A stretch of DNA of 22,115 nt from an uncultured Subdoligranulum sp. (GTDB taxonomy: Bacteria; Bacillota_A; Clostridia; Oscillospirales; Ruminococcaceae), in contig NZ_CALADU010000164.1 in the NCBI RefSeq assembly GCF_937890665.1, positions 1 through 22,115 of the forward strand, in the 5' to 3' direction. Both the position numbers and the translations under genes were made by a program. Below, one piece after another: positions 13,123 through 20,749 of the stretch (position 1 is its first letter; every line of letters begins with the position of its first letter). The notes under the pieces were generated by a model. The model was not told the DNA's origin. It ran no database searches and saw nothing but the letters and a program-made list of their open reading frames with translations.

Positions 13123-14039
13123 TCACCGGACGATATGCCCCCAGCCCCAGCGGGCGGATGCACTTGGGCAATTTGCTCTGCTGCCTGCTGGCTTGGCTTT
13201 CGGCCAAAAGCAAGGGCGGGCAGGTACTGCTTCGCATCGAGGATCTGGACACGCTGCGGTGCCCCCGGCATTTTGCCGACGCCATCGTGGAGGATCTGGC
13301 TTGGCTGGGCCTTTCCGCCGACGGGCCGGAGCCCCCGGTCTACCAGAGCGAGCGGTCCGAAATTTACCTGCACTATTATAAGGAACTGGAACGGCGGGGG
13401 ATGGTCTATCCCTGCTTTTGCAGCCGCAGCCAGCTCCATGCCGCCAGTGCCCCCCACCGCAGTGACGGGCAGGTGCTCTATGCCGGGACCTGCCGGAACC
13501 TGACCCCCGAACAGGTGGCCGAAAAGGCCAAGACCCGTGCCCCCGCTTGGCGGGTCCGGGTCCCCGACGAGAAGATCGCCTTCACCGACGGGCATCTGGG
13601 CCCCTACGCCGAAAATCTGGCCCGGGATTGCGGGGACTTTTACCTGCGCCGGGCGGACGGCGTTTTTGCCTACCAACTGGCGGTGGTGGTGGACGATGCC
13701 CTGATGGGCGTCACTGAAGTGGTGCGGGGGGCCGACCTGCTCAGCAGCACCCCCCGACAGCTCTGGCTCTATCGGGAGCTGGGCCTGCAAGCCCCCCAGT
13801 TCTACCACCTGCCCCTGCTGCTGGCCGCCGACGGACGGCGGCTCTCCAAACGGGACGGCGACCAAAGTTTGGAACATCTGCGGGCCAAGTATGCCCCGGA
13901 AGAAATCATCGGCAAGCTGGCCTTTGCCTGCGGCTTGCAGGAGTCCCCCCGTCCCACCACCCCGGCGGCGCTGGCCCAGACCTTCGATTGGGCCAAAGTG
14001 CCAAAACACGACATCCTTTTGCCGGAAAAGCTGTTTTAA
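13119..14039 (+). CDS. gluQ: Glutamyl-Q tRNA(Asp) synthetase
   Basis: The 306-residue protein is a truncated glutamyl-tRNA-synthetase-like enzyme of the GluQ-RS (YadB) type, which attaches glutamate to the queuosine base of tRNA(Asp) rather than to a tRNA end. Class I signatures are the HIGH-like HLGN (His15) within RYAPSPSGRMHLGN and the KMSKS-like RLSKR (241-245). The zinc site pattern is present: Cys99, Cys101, Tyr121, Cys125. The anticodon-binding domain of true GltX is missing, as expected. The ATG overlaps the peptidase stop by four bases. Full GltX is the alternative but is too long to fit. Confidence 0.9.
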   Translation: MITGRYAPSPSGRMHLGNLLCCLLAWLSAKSKGGQVLLRIEDLDTLRCPRHFADAIVEDLAWLGLSADGPEPPVYQSERSEIYLHYYKELERRGMVYPCFCSRSQLHAASAPHRSDGQVLYAGTCRNLTPEQVAEKAKTRAPAWRVRVPDEKIAFTDGHLGPYAENLARDCGDFYLRRADGVFAYQLAVVVDDALMGVTEVVRGADLLSSTPRQLWLYRELGLQAPQFYHLPLLLAADGRRLSKRDGDQSLEHLRAKYAPEEIIGKLAFACGLQESPRPTTPAALAQTFDWAKVPKHDILLPEKLF

Positions 14040-14130
14040 TGTGGGAAAGGGGCGGCGAAAACAACATTCCCCGGCAGCGCCCTGTGTGGCCCGCTGCCGT
14101 TCACCAGCACGAATAAAGGAGTTCTCCACC

Positions 14131-16716
14131 ATGCAACGCTATGAAATCACCGGCATGAGCTGTGCGGCTTGTGCCAGTCATGTGGAAAAAGCCGTGGCGG
14201 CGGTGCCCGGCGTGCAGTCGGTTTCGGTCAGTCTGCTGACCAATTCCATGCAGGTCCAGCCCGCCCCCGGCGTCGAGGAAGCCAAACTGCAAGCCCGCAT
14301 CTGCCGGGCGGTGGAATCCGCCGGCTACGGCGCCGCCCTTGCCGACGATACGATGGACGCCGCCTTGGACGATACCGAGACCCCACGCCTGAAAAAACGG
14401 CTGATCCACAGCCTGTGCTTTTTGGTGCCCCTGATGTACCTGTCCATGGGGCATATGATCGGCCTGCCGCTGCCCCCCTTCTTGGAGGGGGCCGGTCCGG
14501 GGGCGCTGGTCTACGGCCTTTTGCAGTTGGGCCTGACCCTGCCGGTCTGCTGGATCAACCGGGCCTTCTTTGTCAGCGGCTGGAACGGGCTGCGCACCAA
14601 AGCCCCCGGCATGGACACGCTGGTGTCCTTGGGGGCGGGGGCAGCTTTGGCCTACGGTGTCTTTGCCCTCATCATGATCGGCGCCGGGTTGGCGTCGGGG
14701 GACGAGGGGACGGTGCTGCAATACCGCCACGACCTGTATTTTGAATCCGCCGCTATGATTTTGACCCTGATCACGGTGGGCAAGACCTTGGAGGCATACA
14801 GCAAGGGCCGCACCACCGACGCCCTGAAAAGCCTGATGGAGCTGGCCCCCCAGACCGCCACCGTGCTGCGGAACGGCAAACCGGTGACGGTGCCGGTCAG
14901 CGAAGTGGCGGTGGGGGATCTCTTCCTCGTCAAGCCCGGCGAGTCCATCCCGGTGGACGGCACGGTGGCCGAGGGTGTGTCCAGTGTCAACGAGGCCGCC
15001 CTCACCGGCGAGAGCATGCCGGTGGATAAGTTCCCCGGTTCCCCCGTCAGCGCCGCCACCATCAACCAGAACGGCGCTTTGACCTGCCGCGCCGAACGGG
15101 TGGGGCAGGATACCACCCTCTCCCAAGTTATCCGGCTGGTACGGGACGCCGCCGCCACCAAGGCCCCCTTGGCCAAAACCGCCGACAAGGTGTCCGGCGT
15201 GTTTGTGCCCGCCGTCATGGCCATTGCCGCTGTGACCTTCCTTGTCTGGCTGCTGCTGGGCCAGACCTTCCCCTATGCGCTGGCCCGGGGCATCTCGGTG
15301 CTGGTCATTAGCTGCCCCTGCGCCTTGGGTCTGGCCACCCCCGTGGCCATCATGGTGGGCAGCGGCGTGGGCGCCAAGCATGGCATCCTCTTTAAGACTG
15401 CCGCCAGTCTGGAAACCACCGGCTACACCGACACGGTGCTGCTGGATAAGACCGGCACCATCACCACCGGCGAACCCAGCGTGGTGCAGATCGTAGGCAC
15501 CCGCCGCGTGCCGGAAAAGTTCCTCCTCAGCATGGCGGCTGGGCTGGAACTGCGCAGCGAACACCCCTTGGCCCGGGCCATCTTGCAGCGGGCCGAGGAA
15601 GAAAAGATCAAGTACACCGCCGTGGCGGACTTTACCGCCGTGCCCGGCAAGGGCCTGCGGGGTAAGGTGGCCGGCAAGGTCATCGCCGGCGGCAACGCCG
15701 ACTTCATCCGGGAAACCTGTGTCCTGCCCCCCGACTTGGAAGAGGCCGGACAGCAGATGAGCCAGAACGGCATTACCCCACTCTACTTCTCGCTGGCGGG
15801 CAGCCCGGCGGGTGTCATCGGTGTGTCCGACGTGGTCAAAAAGACCTCGGCGGGGGCCATCGCCCAGATGAAAGCTCTGGGCCTGAACGTGGTGCTTCTC
15901 ACCGGGGACAACGCCGCCACCGCCCGGCACATCGGGTCGATGGTGGGGCTGGACGCCGACCATGTGGTGGCAGGGGTGCTGCCCGCCGGTAAAGAGGCCG
16001 AAGTCCGCCGCCATCAGGCCGGGGGCCGGGTGGCCATGGTGGGCGACGGCATCAACGACGCCCCCGCCCTGACCCGGGCCGAGACCGGCATTGCCATCGG
16101 CGCCGGGGCCGACGTGGCGCTGGACGCCGCCGACGTGGTGCTGGTCCGCAGCGACTTGGCCGACGTGCCCGCGGCGGTGCGGCTTTCCCGGGCGGTGGTG
16201 CGCAACATCCACGAAAATCTCTTCTGGGCGTTCTTCTACAACGCCATCTGCATCCCGCTGGCCGCGGGCGTCTTTACGGGGCTGGGCATCACCCTCAACC
16301 CCATGATCGCCTCGGCAGCCATGAGTCTGTCCAGCGTCTGTGTGGTCACCAACGCCTTGCGGCTCAATACCTTTGACCCCCGCAACGCCGACCACGATGC
16401 TCCGCCCAAACACAAGGCCCCGCCCCGGGAAGAACCCCCGGCCCGGCCCGCTGCCTGCCCGGCTGCTTGCCCGGCAGAGCCTATCCAACAGGAGGTACCC
16501 GTTATGAAAAAGACCATCCATATCGAGGGCATGATGTGTGCCCACTGCGAAGCCACCGTCAAGAAGGCGCTGGAGGCGCTGGACGGGGTGGAAGCTGCCG
16601 TCGTCAGCCACGAAGCCGGCACCGCGGTGGTCAGCCTTTCCCAGCCGGTGGCGGACGCCGACCTGCAGGCGGCCGTGGAGGCGAAAGACTACACCGTGAC
16701 CGGTATCGAGGGATGA
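14131..16716 (+). CDS. copA: Cu+-exporting P1B ATPase with C-terminal CopZ-like domain
   Basis: The 861-residue P-type ATPase exports copper(I) across the membrane. In order: N-terminal heavy-metal domain (GMSCAAC, Cys11/Cys14), a membrane pair, actuator domain with TGE (292-294), metal-binding CPC in the membrane (395-397), phosphorylation site DKTGT (Asp439), the HP motif (478-479), GDGINDAP (from 638), and the final helices. Instead of stopping after NALRLNTFDP it continues through a Pro/Ala linker of about 36 residues into a second heavy-metal domain (792-861, GMMCAHC). ATG 14131 follows AAAGGAG; a longer upstream frame overlaps gluQ and is rejected. acyP overlaps the stop by four bases. 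Confidence 0.95.
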   Translation: MQRYEITGMSCAACASHVEKAVAAVPGVQSVSVSLLTNSMQVQPAPGVEEAKLQARICRAVESAGYGAALADDTMDAALDDTETPRLKKRLIHSLCFLVPLMYLSMGHMIGLPLPPFLEGAGPGALVYGLLQLGLTLPVCWINRAFFVSGWNGLRTKAPGMDTLVSLGAGAALAYGVFALIMIGAGLASGDEGTVLQYRHDLYFESAAMILTLITVGKTLEAYSKGRTTDALKSLMELAPQTATVLRNGKPVTVPVSEVAVGDLFLVKPGESIPVDGTVAEGVSSVNEAALTGESMPVDKFPGSPVSAATINQNGALTCRAERVGQDTTLSQVIRLVRDAAATKAPLAKTADKVSGVFVPAVMAIAAVTFLVWLLLGQTFPYALARGISVLVISCPCALGLATPVAIMVGSGVGAKHGILFKTAASLETTGYTDTVLLDKTGTITTGEPSVVQIVGTRRVPEKFLLSMAAGLELRSEHPLARAILQRAEEEKIKYTAVADFTAVPGKGLRGKVAGKVIAGGNADFIRETCVLPPDLEEAGQQMSQNGITPLYFSLAGSPAGVIGVSDVVKKTSAGAIAQMKALGLNVVLLTGDNAATARHIGSMVGLDADHVVAGVLPAGKEAEVRRHQAGGRVAMVGDGINDAPALTRAETGIAIGAGADVALDAADVVLVRSDLADVPAAVRLSRAVVRNIHENLFWAFFYNAICIPLAAGVFTGLGITLNPMIASAAMSLSSVCVVTNALRLNTFDPRNADHDAPPKHKAPPREEPPARPAACPAACPAEPIQQEVPVMKKTIHIEGMMCAHCEATVKKALEALDGVEAAVVSHEAGTAVVSLSQPVADADLQAAVEAKDYTVTGIEG
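16504..16716 (+). CDS. copZ: CopZ-like copper chaperone from an in-frame internal start
   Basis: Within copA and in the same frame, AGGAGGT followed seven bases later by ATG at 16504 would start a 70-residue protein MKKTIHIEGMMCAHCEATVK and onward. This is a complete heavy-metal-associated domain with the MxCxxC copper site (Cys12/Cys15 of the short form), the size of standalone CopZ. CopZ carries Cu+ to CopA in the cytoplasm. copA and copZ are usually separate adjacent genes; here no stop separates them, so both a fused CopA and a free CopZ may be made. The ribosome site is as good as any in the window. Production of the short form is inferred. Confidence 0.65.
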   Translation: MKKTIHIEGMMCAHCEATVKKALEALDGVEAAVVSHEAGTAVVSLSQPVADADLQAAVEAKDYTVTGIEG

Positions 16717-16997
16717 AAACCGTTCGTCGGCGCTGGCGGTTTACCGGCCGCGTGCAGGGCGTGGGGTTCCGGTATTTTGCCTGCTGCGCCGCCCAAAAAT
16801 TGGAACTGACCGGCTGGGTGGCCAACAACTGGGACGGCAGCGTGACGCTGGAAGCCCAGGGCGACGCCGCCAAACTGGATAAGCTGATCCCTTTGATCGA
16901 ACATACCAACCGCTGGGCCCGCATCGAGGGCATGACGGTGGAAAATCTGCCGCTGAAAGAGCAGGAGTACGGATTCTCGGAGCGCAGCGGCGAGTAA
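16713..16997 (+). CDS. acyP: Acylphosphatase
   Basis: The 94-residue protein is a standard-length acylphosphatase, a small cytosolic enzyme that hydrolyses acyl phosphates such as carbamoyl or 1,3-bisphosphoglycerate. The phosphate loop and catalytic Arg appear in GRVQGVGFRYF (Arg near 20) and the catalytic Asn in GWVANNWDGSV (near 38-39). The ATG overlaps the copA stop (ATGA). A functional tie to copper export is not evident; the overlap suggests co-expression. It ends before a family palindrome and a terminator. Confidence 0.93.
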   Translation: MKTVRRRWRFTGRVQGVGFRYFACCAAQKLELTGWVANNWDGSVTLEAQGDAAKLDKLIPLIEHTNRWARIEGMTVENLPLKEQEYGFSERSGE

Positions 16998-17013
16998 AGT
17001 GGGGAACGGTTTG

Positions 17014-17035
17014 TTCCTTCTTTGCAAAGAAGGAA
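17014..17035. repeat. Solitary family palindrome after acyP
   Basis: Perfect 22-base palindrome with arm TTCCTTCTTTG, followed by GGAAGCAGAAACTCC, the same short tail as at 10568-10582, then directly the terminator. Confidence 0.85.
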
Positions 17036-17050
17036 GCAGAAACTCCAAAG

Positions 17051-17082
17051 AAAAACGGACGGGAAGATTCCCGTCCGTTTTT
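17051..17082 (+). terminator. Terminator of the pepM18-gluQ-copA-acyP cluster
   Basis: AAAAACGGACGGGA pairs perfectly with TCCCGTCCGTTTTT around AGAT. Confidence 0.93.
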
Positions 17083-17115
17083 GGGTAAGGGGCATTTTTC
17101 CGGGCCGGGAAGTGC

Positions 17116-17144
17116 TTGCCAACGACGCACAGGTTCGGTATAAT
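17116..17144 (+). promoter_or_regulatory. Promoter of rsmI operon
   Basis: TTGCCA (17116-17121), 17 bases, then a perfect TATAAT (17139-17144), giving a leader of about 80 bases. Confidence 0.82.
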
Positions 17145-17233
17145 AGAACATAAGACAGTGTGTACAGTGGGGAAATGCCGCGCCGAAAAGGAGCGGCCCA
17201 CCGTACCCATTTTGCAGTAAAGGGGGCCTTGGT

Positions 17234-18070
17234 TTGGCGGGGACTTTGTATCTGGTGGCGACGCCCATCGGCAATCTGGACGATATGCCGCCCCGGGTGG
17301 CGGCGACCTTTGGCGCGGTGGATTTTGTGGCTGCCGAGGATACCCGTGTGACCCTGCGGCTGCTCAACCATCTGGGGCTGAAAAAGCCGATGGTCAGCTA
17401 CTATGAACACGCCCTGCACCACGGCGAGGCGATTTTGCAGCGCATCCAGGCGGGGGAGGACTGCGCCCTTTGCAGCGACGCGGGCATGCCCTGCATCAGC
17501 GACCCCGGCGAGCAGATCGTGGCCGAAGCCCATGCCCGGGGCATCCGGGTGGTGCCGGTGCCGGGGGCATCGGCCTGCATCACGGCGTTGGCGGCCAGCG
17601 GCCAGCCCACCGCCCGCTTTGTCTTTGAAGGATTTTTGCCGGTGCCCAAGCGGGAGCGGCGGGAACGGTTGGCGGCCTTGCAGGGCGAGACCCGGACCAT
17701 CCTGCTGTACGAAGCCCCCCACAAGCTGCGCACCACGCTGGACGACCTGACGGCGGCTTTCGGCCCGGACCGGCCGGTAAGCCTTTGCCGGGAACTGACC
17801 AAGCTCCATGAAGAAATCGTCAAGACCACCTTGGGCGAAGCGGTGGCCTTTTACCGGGAAAACGACCCCCGGGGCGAGTATGTGCTGGTGGTAGCCGGGG
17901 CCGACCCGGCGGCTGTGGCGGACGCCGCCCCCACCAAGGAGGATGTGGTGGCCGCGGCCCGTGCCCTGCTGGCGGGGGGAACACCGCCCTCGGCGGCGGC
18001 CAAACAGGCGGCAGCCGGTACCCCCTTCTCCAAGGGAGAGATCTACAAAGCCTTGATCGCCCAAGAATAA
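17234..18070 (+). CDS. rsmI: 16S rRNA 2'-O-methyltransferase (C1402)
   Basis: The 278-residue enzyme methylates the ribose of C1402 in the decoding centre of 16S rRNA using S-adenosylmethionine. Family blocks: LYLVATPIGNLDD at the start, FVAAEDTR, CSDAGMPCISDPG, VPGASACITALAASG, FVFEGFLP and LYEAPHKL. The TTG at 17234 is chosen because AAAGGGGGC precedes it and the product then begins MAGTLYLVATPIGN, as in homologues; no suitable ATG exists. The C-terminus is Ala-rich with the usual YKALI end. It leads an operon with the phosphoesterase and birA. Confidence 0.95.
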   Translation: MAGTLYLVATPIGNLDDMPPRVAATFGAVDFVAAEDTRVTLRLLNHLGLKKPMVSYYEHALHHGEAILQRIQAGEDCALCSDAGMPCISDPGEQIVAEAHARGIRVVPVPGASACITALAASGQPTARFVFEGFLPVPKRERRERLAALQGETRTILLYEAPHKLRTTLDDLTAAFGPDRPVSLCRELTKLHEEIVKTTLGEAVAFYRENDPRGEYVLVVAGADPAAVADAAPTKEDVVAAARALLAGGTPPSAAAKQAAAGTPFSKGEIYKALIAQE

Positions 18071-18129
18071 CGGGGCGGACCGCCCCTGCTAAGAAGCAAT
18101 TCTGATTTTTCCAGAAAGGAAAATAGTCC

Positions 18130-18624
18130 ATGTCCGATACCACCAAGATCCTTGTTGTCAGCGATGTGCATGGCCGTCTGCGCGACCTGCGCTGGGTGCT
18201 GCAAAACGAGAGTGCCGACGCCCTGTTTTTTTTGGGCGACGGATTGTATGACCTGAACGCTGCGCTGGAACTGCGCAAGACGCCGGTGCCTTATCCCATC
18301 TACCGGGTGGCGGGCAACTGCGACGCGGGATACCCCGAACCCACCGAGGGAATGGCGCCTTTTGGCGGGGTGCTCTTCTTTTACACCCACGGCCACCATT
18401 ACAGTGTCAAGTCGGGCAGCGAGCGGCTGGCCCAGTGCGCCGGGGAACGGGGCGCCGATGTGGCCCTCTTCGGCCACACCCATGTGAAGGAGCTGACCCG
18501 GTATCCGGGTACGGCGGCCACGGTGTTTAACCCGGGCAGTCTGCGGGACAGCGCCAGTTACGGCGTCATTGAGATCGTGGACGGGGAATGTTCCTTTGGA
18601 TGGAAGAGGGTGCCGGAATTTTGA
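18130..18624 (+). CDS. YfcE/MJ0936-type metallophosphoesterase
   Basis: The 164-residue protein shows the calcineurin-like phosphoesterase metal-site series: DVHG (Asp12, His14), GDG, GNCD, THGHH and GHTH. YfcE relatives are small cytoplasmic Mn2+-dependent phosphodiesterases whose natural substrate is uncertain. Length is normal for the family. The ATG follows AAAGGAAA by about nine bases, 59 bases after rsmI. Its last codons overlap the probable birA start (TTGA), suggesting coupled translation. Confidence 0.9.
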   Translation: MSDTTKILVVSDVHGRLRDLRWVLQNESADALFFLGDGLYDLNAALELRKTPVPYPIYRVAGNCDAGYPEPTEGMAPFGGVLFFYTHGHHYSVKSGSERLAQCAGERGADVALFGHTHVKELTRYPGTAATVFNPGSLRDSASYGVIEIVDGECSFGWKRVPEF

Positions 18625-19355
18625 ACGAGAGTGTACGTTTTGTGCCGGAAGTGGACAGCACCAATACCTGGGCCAAGGCGCATCTGGAGGAGTTTGGGCC
18701 TATCGGGGCGGTGTATGCCACCAGCCAGACCGCAGGCCGGGGACGGTTGGGCCGGCAGTGGATCGATGCCCCCGGCAAGGCCCTGTATTATACGGTGGTG
18801 CTGAAAACGCCGCTGGTACAGCCTTCCACCCTGCCGCTCTTTTCCAGCTTGGCGGTGGCGGATGCGCTGGAACAGCGCTATGGCGTCCAGTGCCAGATCA
18901 AATGGCCCAACGACCTGCTGCTCAACGGCAAAAAGGTGGTGGGCATCCTTTGTGAAGGCGCCCCCGACGGACACAGCGTACTGTCGGGCATCGGTATCAA
19001 TCTGGCGCAGGACCAAGCCTATTTCGACGCGGCGGGGCTGCCCCACGGCACCAGTCTGGCGTTGCAGGGCGTGCCGGTGGATCTGGAAATGGACCCCGAA
19101 TGGCTGGCCCAGTATATGACGGATTTCGGCTTTGACCGGGAACTGTATACCTACGAGGTGGAGGGGTTTGCCCCCTACCGGGAACGGTACAAGGCCCGGT
19201 GCGTGAATCTGGGACGCCGGGTGACCTACGACGGCGGCGCGGGCGTCGCCACCGATGTGGATGAGGAAGGACGCTTGATCGTGGAAGGCGAGGACGGTAC
19301 CGTCCGGGTCTTTACCGGCGAAGTGTCGGTGCAGGGCATCTACGGCGCCGTGTAA
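18621..19355 (+). CDS. birA: Biotin--[biotin carboxyl carrier] protein ligase
   Basis: The roughly 244-residue group I ligase lacks the N-terminal repressor HTH, so it attaches biotin to carrier proteins but should not bind DNA. Motifs: VDSTNTWAK, the biotinyl-AMP loop TAGRGRLGRQW, KWPNDLLLNGKKVVGIL and SGIGINL. A C-terminal SH3-like part ends VQGIYG. The TTG at 18621 is preferred because AGAGGG lies ten bases before it, it overlaps the previous stop as TTGA, and it puts the start about ten residues before DSTN. ATG at 18600 or 18588 in the same frame are alternatives. It could serve the decarboxylase whose membrane subunits are at 5409-7025. Confidence 0.9.
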   Translation: MNESVRFVPEVDSTNTWAKAHLEEFGPIGAVYATSQTAGRGRLGRQWIDAPGKALYYTVVLKTPLVQPSTLPLFSSLAVADALEQRYGVQCQIKWPNDLLLNGKKVVGILCEGAPDGHSVLSGIGINLAQDQAYFDAAGLPHGTSLALQGVPVDLEMDPEWLAQYMTDFGFDRELYTYEVEGFAPYRERYKARCVNLGRRVTYDGGAGVATDVDEEGRLIVEGEDGTVRVFTGEVSVQGIYGAV

Positions 19356-19361
19356 GACTCT

Positions 19362-19482
19362 GTTCTTTTCTTGCAAGAAAAGAACCAAAAGAACTCTAAC
19401 TAAAAATCCCCCACAGGGTATCTAACCCTGTGGGGGATTTTTGTTTGGAGTTTCTTCGGTTCCTTCTTTGCAAAGAAGGAAC
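19362..19482. repeat. Composite palindromic element, complete copy after birA
   Basis: The clearest copy: left perfect 24-base palindrome (19362-19385, arm GTTCTTTTCTTG), ACCAAAAGAACTCTAACT, the terminator hairpin (19402-19442), GGAGTTTCTTCG, and the right perfect 24-base palindrome (19459-19482, arm GTTCCTTCTTTG). The complement of the right flank (GAACCGAAGAAAC) aligns with the left flank (GAACCAAAAGAAC), so the whole 121-base unit is one large imperfect inverted repeat. Confidence 0.9.
19402..19442 (+). terminator. Bidirectional terminator after birA
   Basis: AAAAATCCCCCACAGGG pairs perfectly with its 17-base complement at 19426-19442 around a seven-base loop. Confidence 0.93.
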
Positions 19483-19492
19483 ATAGTTTTTA

Positions 19493-19521
19493 TTGACAAA
19501 TATAAAGGGGTTTGGTATGCT
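19493..19521 (+). promoter_or_regulatory. Promoter of the exported cysteine-protein pair
   Basis: TTGACA (19493-19498), 17 bases, TATGCT (19516-19521), starting 11 bases after the repeat element. Confidence 0.78.
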
Positions 19522-19572
19522 TAGGGTAGAGAAGCGGGCATAGCCGATTCCCGAAAAAAGGAGGGTACTACG

Positions 19573-20004
19573 ATGAAAACGATTCTTGTATGCTGCACGG
19601 CGGTGCTGGCAGCCGGGTTGTTGGGGGGCTGCACAGCCGGGGCTCCGGCCGGGTCGTCGTCGGCCCCGGAAAGGGAAGAACCGGCGACTTCCACGGCCGA
19701 AACAGCGGCGGTGGTGTATCACGGGGAACCCACCGACACGCCGGAAGAAACGCTGGCCCAGACGCTGGAAGCCGAGGACCCGGTGCTTTGCCCGGACTGC
19801 GGCGAAGTCCTGCAGGGGGTACTGGTGTCCAGCGAGGAACTGCCGGTGGAAGAACAGCCCTGCCGCAGCATGGTCAACGGGACCGATGCGGTGTACAAGC
19901 TCTCGCTGACCTATGACTGGCAGTGTGCCGCCTGCGGCTACACCGACCCCGGCCAGACTGTGGAAGGTATCCGGGCCATGGTCTGCCACGGCTGGACATC
20001 CTGA
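19573..20004 (+). CDS. Lipoprotein with paired CxxC motifs
   Basis: The 143-residue product has a lipoprotein signal peptide (MKTILVCCTAVLAAGLLGGC, lipobox LGGC) and a Ser/Thr/Glu-rich spacer. A small domain with five cysteines follows: CPDCG, a lone Cys in EEQPCRS, and CAACG, spaced C-x2-C-x20-C-x20-C-x2-C. The paired CPxCG/CxxCG knuckles look like an extracytoplasmic zinc ribbon, but disulfides are also possible outside the cell. Function unknown. ATG 19573 follows AAAGGAGGG. The next gene, 26 bases downstream, encodes a protein with the same cysteine spacing. Confidence 0.83.
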   Translation: MKTILVCCTAVLAAGLLGGCTAGAPAGSSSAPEREEPATSTAETAAVVYHGEPTDTPEETLAQTLEAEDPVLCPDCGEVLQGVLVSSEELPVEEQPCRSMVNGTDAVYKLSLTYDWQCAACGYTDPGQTVEGIRAMVCHGWTS

Positions 20005-20030
20005 AAACCCAAGAAAGGAAGGGACCGACA

Positions 20031-20495
20031 ATGACCGGAAGAAAGAAAATGAGCTGGCTGGCGATGATCGCGGCGGCGGTGATGCTGGCGATGCTGGCGC
20101 CGGGGGCCGCGGCCTTGGAAACGGCTGCCGGGCCCCAGCCTGACGGGGAAGTTCCGGTGACGCGGGCCTACACGGTCACGGTGCAGGGGGCGCGGAAAAA
20201 CCACCGTACCACGTTGGGCTTGGAAAACCCCACGCAGGTGACCTGCCCGTACTGCGGGGCCGAGACCACCGACATTACCCGGACCTATACGGTGGCGGAC
20301 GGGTCCGCCGAACGGCCCTGCGATGGGTACCCCTACGGGGTGGATATTGAGTACCGGTATCTGGACTGCTATCAGGCGGTCTGCCATGACTGCCCCTCGG
20401 TGGGCAACCACCTCGACAGCGTGCTGAAGGACCAGACCTTTGCCTTCACCCAGCAGCGGACGCTGCGCTTTTGCGAAGGACGCAGCCGCATCTGA
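20031..20495 (+). CDS. Exported protein with paired CxxC motifs
   Basis: The 154-residue product has a basic N-terminus, a hydrophobic segment (MSWLAMIAAAVMLAMLAPG) and a likely AAA cleavage site, so it is secreted or membrane-tethered. Its cysteines follow C-x2-C-x21-C-x20-C-x2-C (CPYCG, a Cys in AERPCDG, then CHDC), matching the preceding lipoprotein almost residue for residue in spacing though not in sequence; one extra Cys lies in LDCYQ. I recognise no family. ATG 20031 follows AAAGGAAGGG. Both genes share the promoter at 19493. Confidence 0.8.
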   Translation: MTGRKKMSWLAMIAAAVMLAMLAPGAAALETAAGPQPDGEVPVTRAYTVTVQGARKNHRTTLGLENPTQVTCPYCGAETTDITRTYTVADGSAERPCDGYPYGVDIEYRYLDCYQAVCHDCPSVGNHLDSVLKDQTFAFTQQRTLRFCEGRSRI

Positions 20496-20519
20496 CGGAC
20501 AACCTTATTCTTTTCTTGC

Positions 20520-20685
20520 TTCGGGCGCAGCGGAGCCAGCCCTCGGCACCGTTCTGCTCTGCTGCCGAGGCCCATCCGCTGTGTCACTCGGGTTTGCCAT
20601 ACATACAGTATGGCTGCGCCCTCCTTCCTTGCGGCTGTGCCCGGCAGCGAGCATTCTGGCACCGTTGTCTGGCCCGCTGCACCCG
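20520..20685. mobile_element. MITE-like 166-base insert with inverted ends
   Basis: CGGGCGCAGCGG (20522-20533) and CCGCTGCACCCG (20674-20685) are inverted repeats with one mismatch in 12. The insert interrupts a palindrome intact in another copy of the host element. It has no open frame worth calling and no clear target-site duplication. Internal CCTCGGCA/TGCCGAGG (about 20551-20580) and CCATAC/GTATGG (near 20599-20614) form hairpins. A long structured loop rather than a mobile insert is the alternative. Confidence 0.5.
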
Positions 20686-20710
20686 GAAAAGAACCAAAAG
20701 AACTCTATAC

Positions 20711-20749
20711 AAAAATCCCCCGCAGGGAGATTCCCTGCGGGGGATTTTT
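20711..20749. terminator. Bidirectional terminator shared with uxuA
   Basis: AAAAATCCCCCGCAGGG pairs perfectly with its complement at 20733-20749 around AGATT. It serves the exported-protein gene on the plus strand and uxuA on the minus strand. Confidence 0.92.

Noticed and set aside
13891..14130. Upstream extension of copA by 80 codons
   Set aside because: It overlaps gluQ in another frame, and AAAGGAG plus ATG at 14131 begins exactly at the heavy-metal domain.
14101..16611. An 836-codon open frame antisense to copA
   Set aside because: Composition typical of an antisense shadow and the sense frame carries every P-type ATPase motif.
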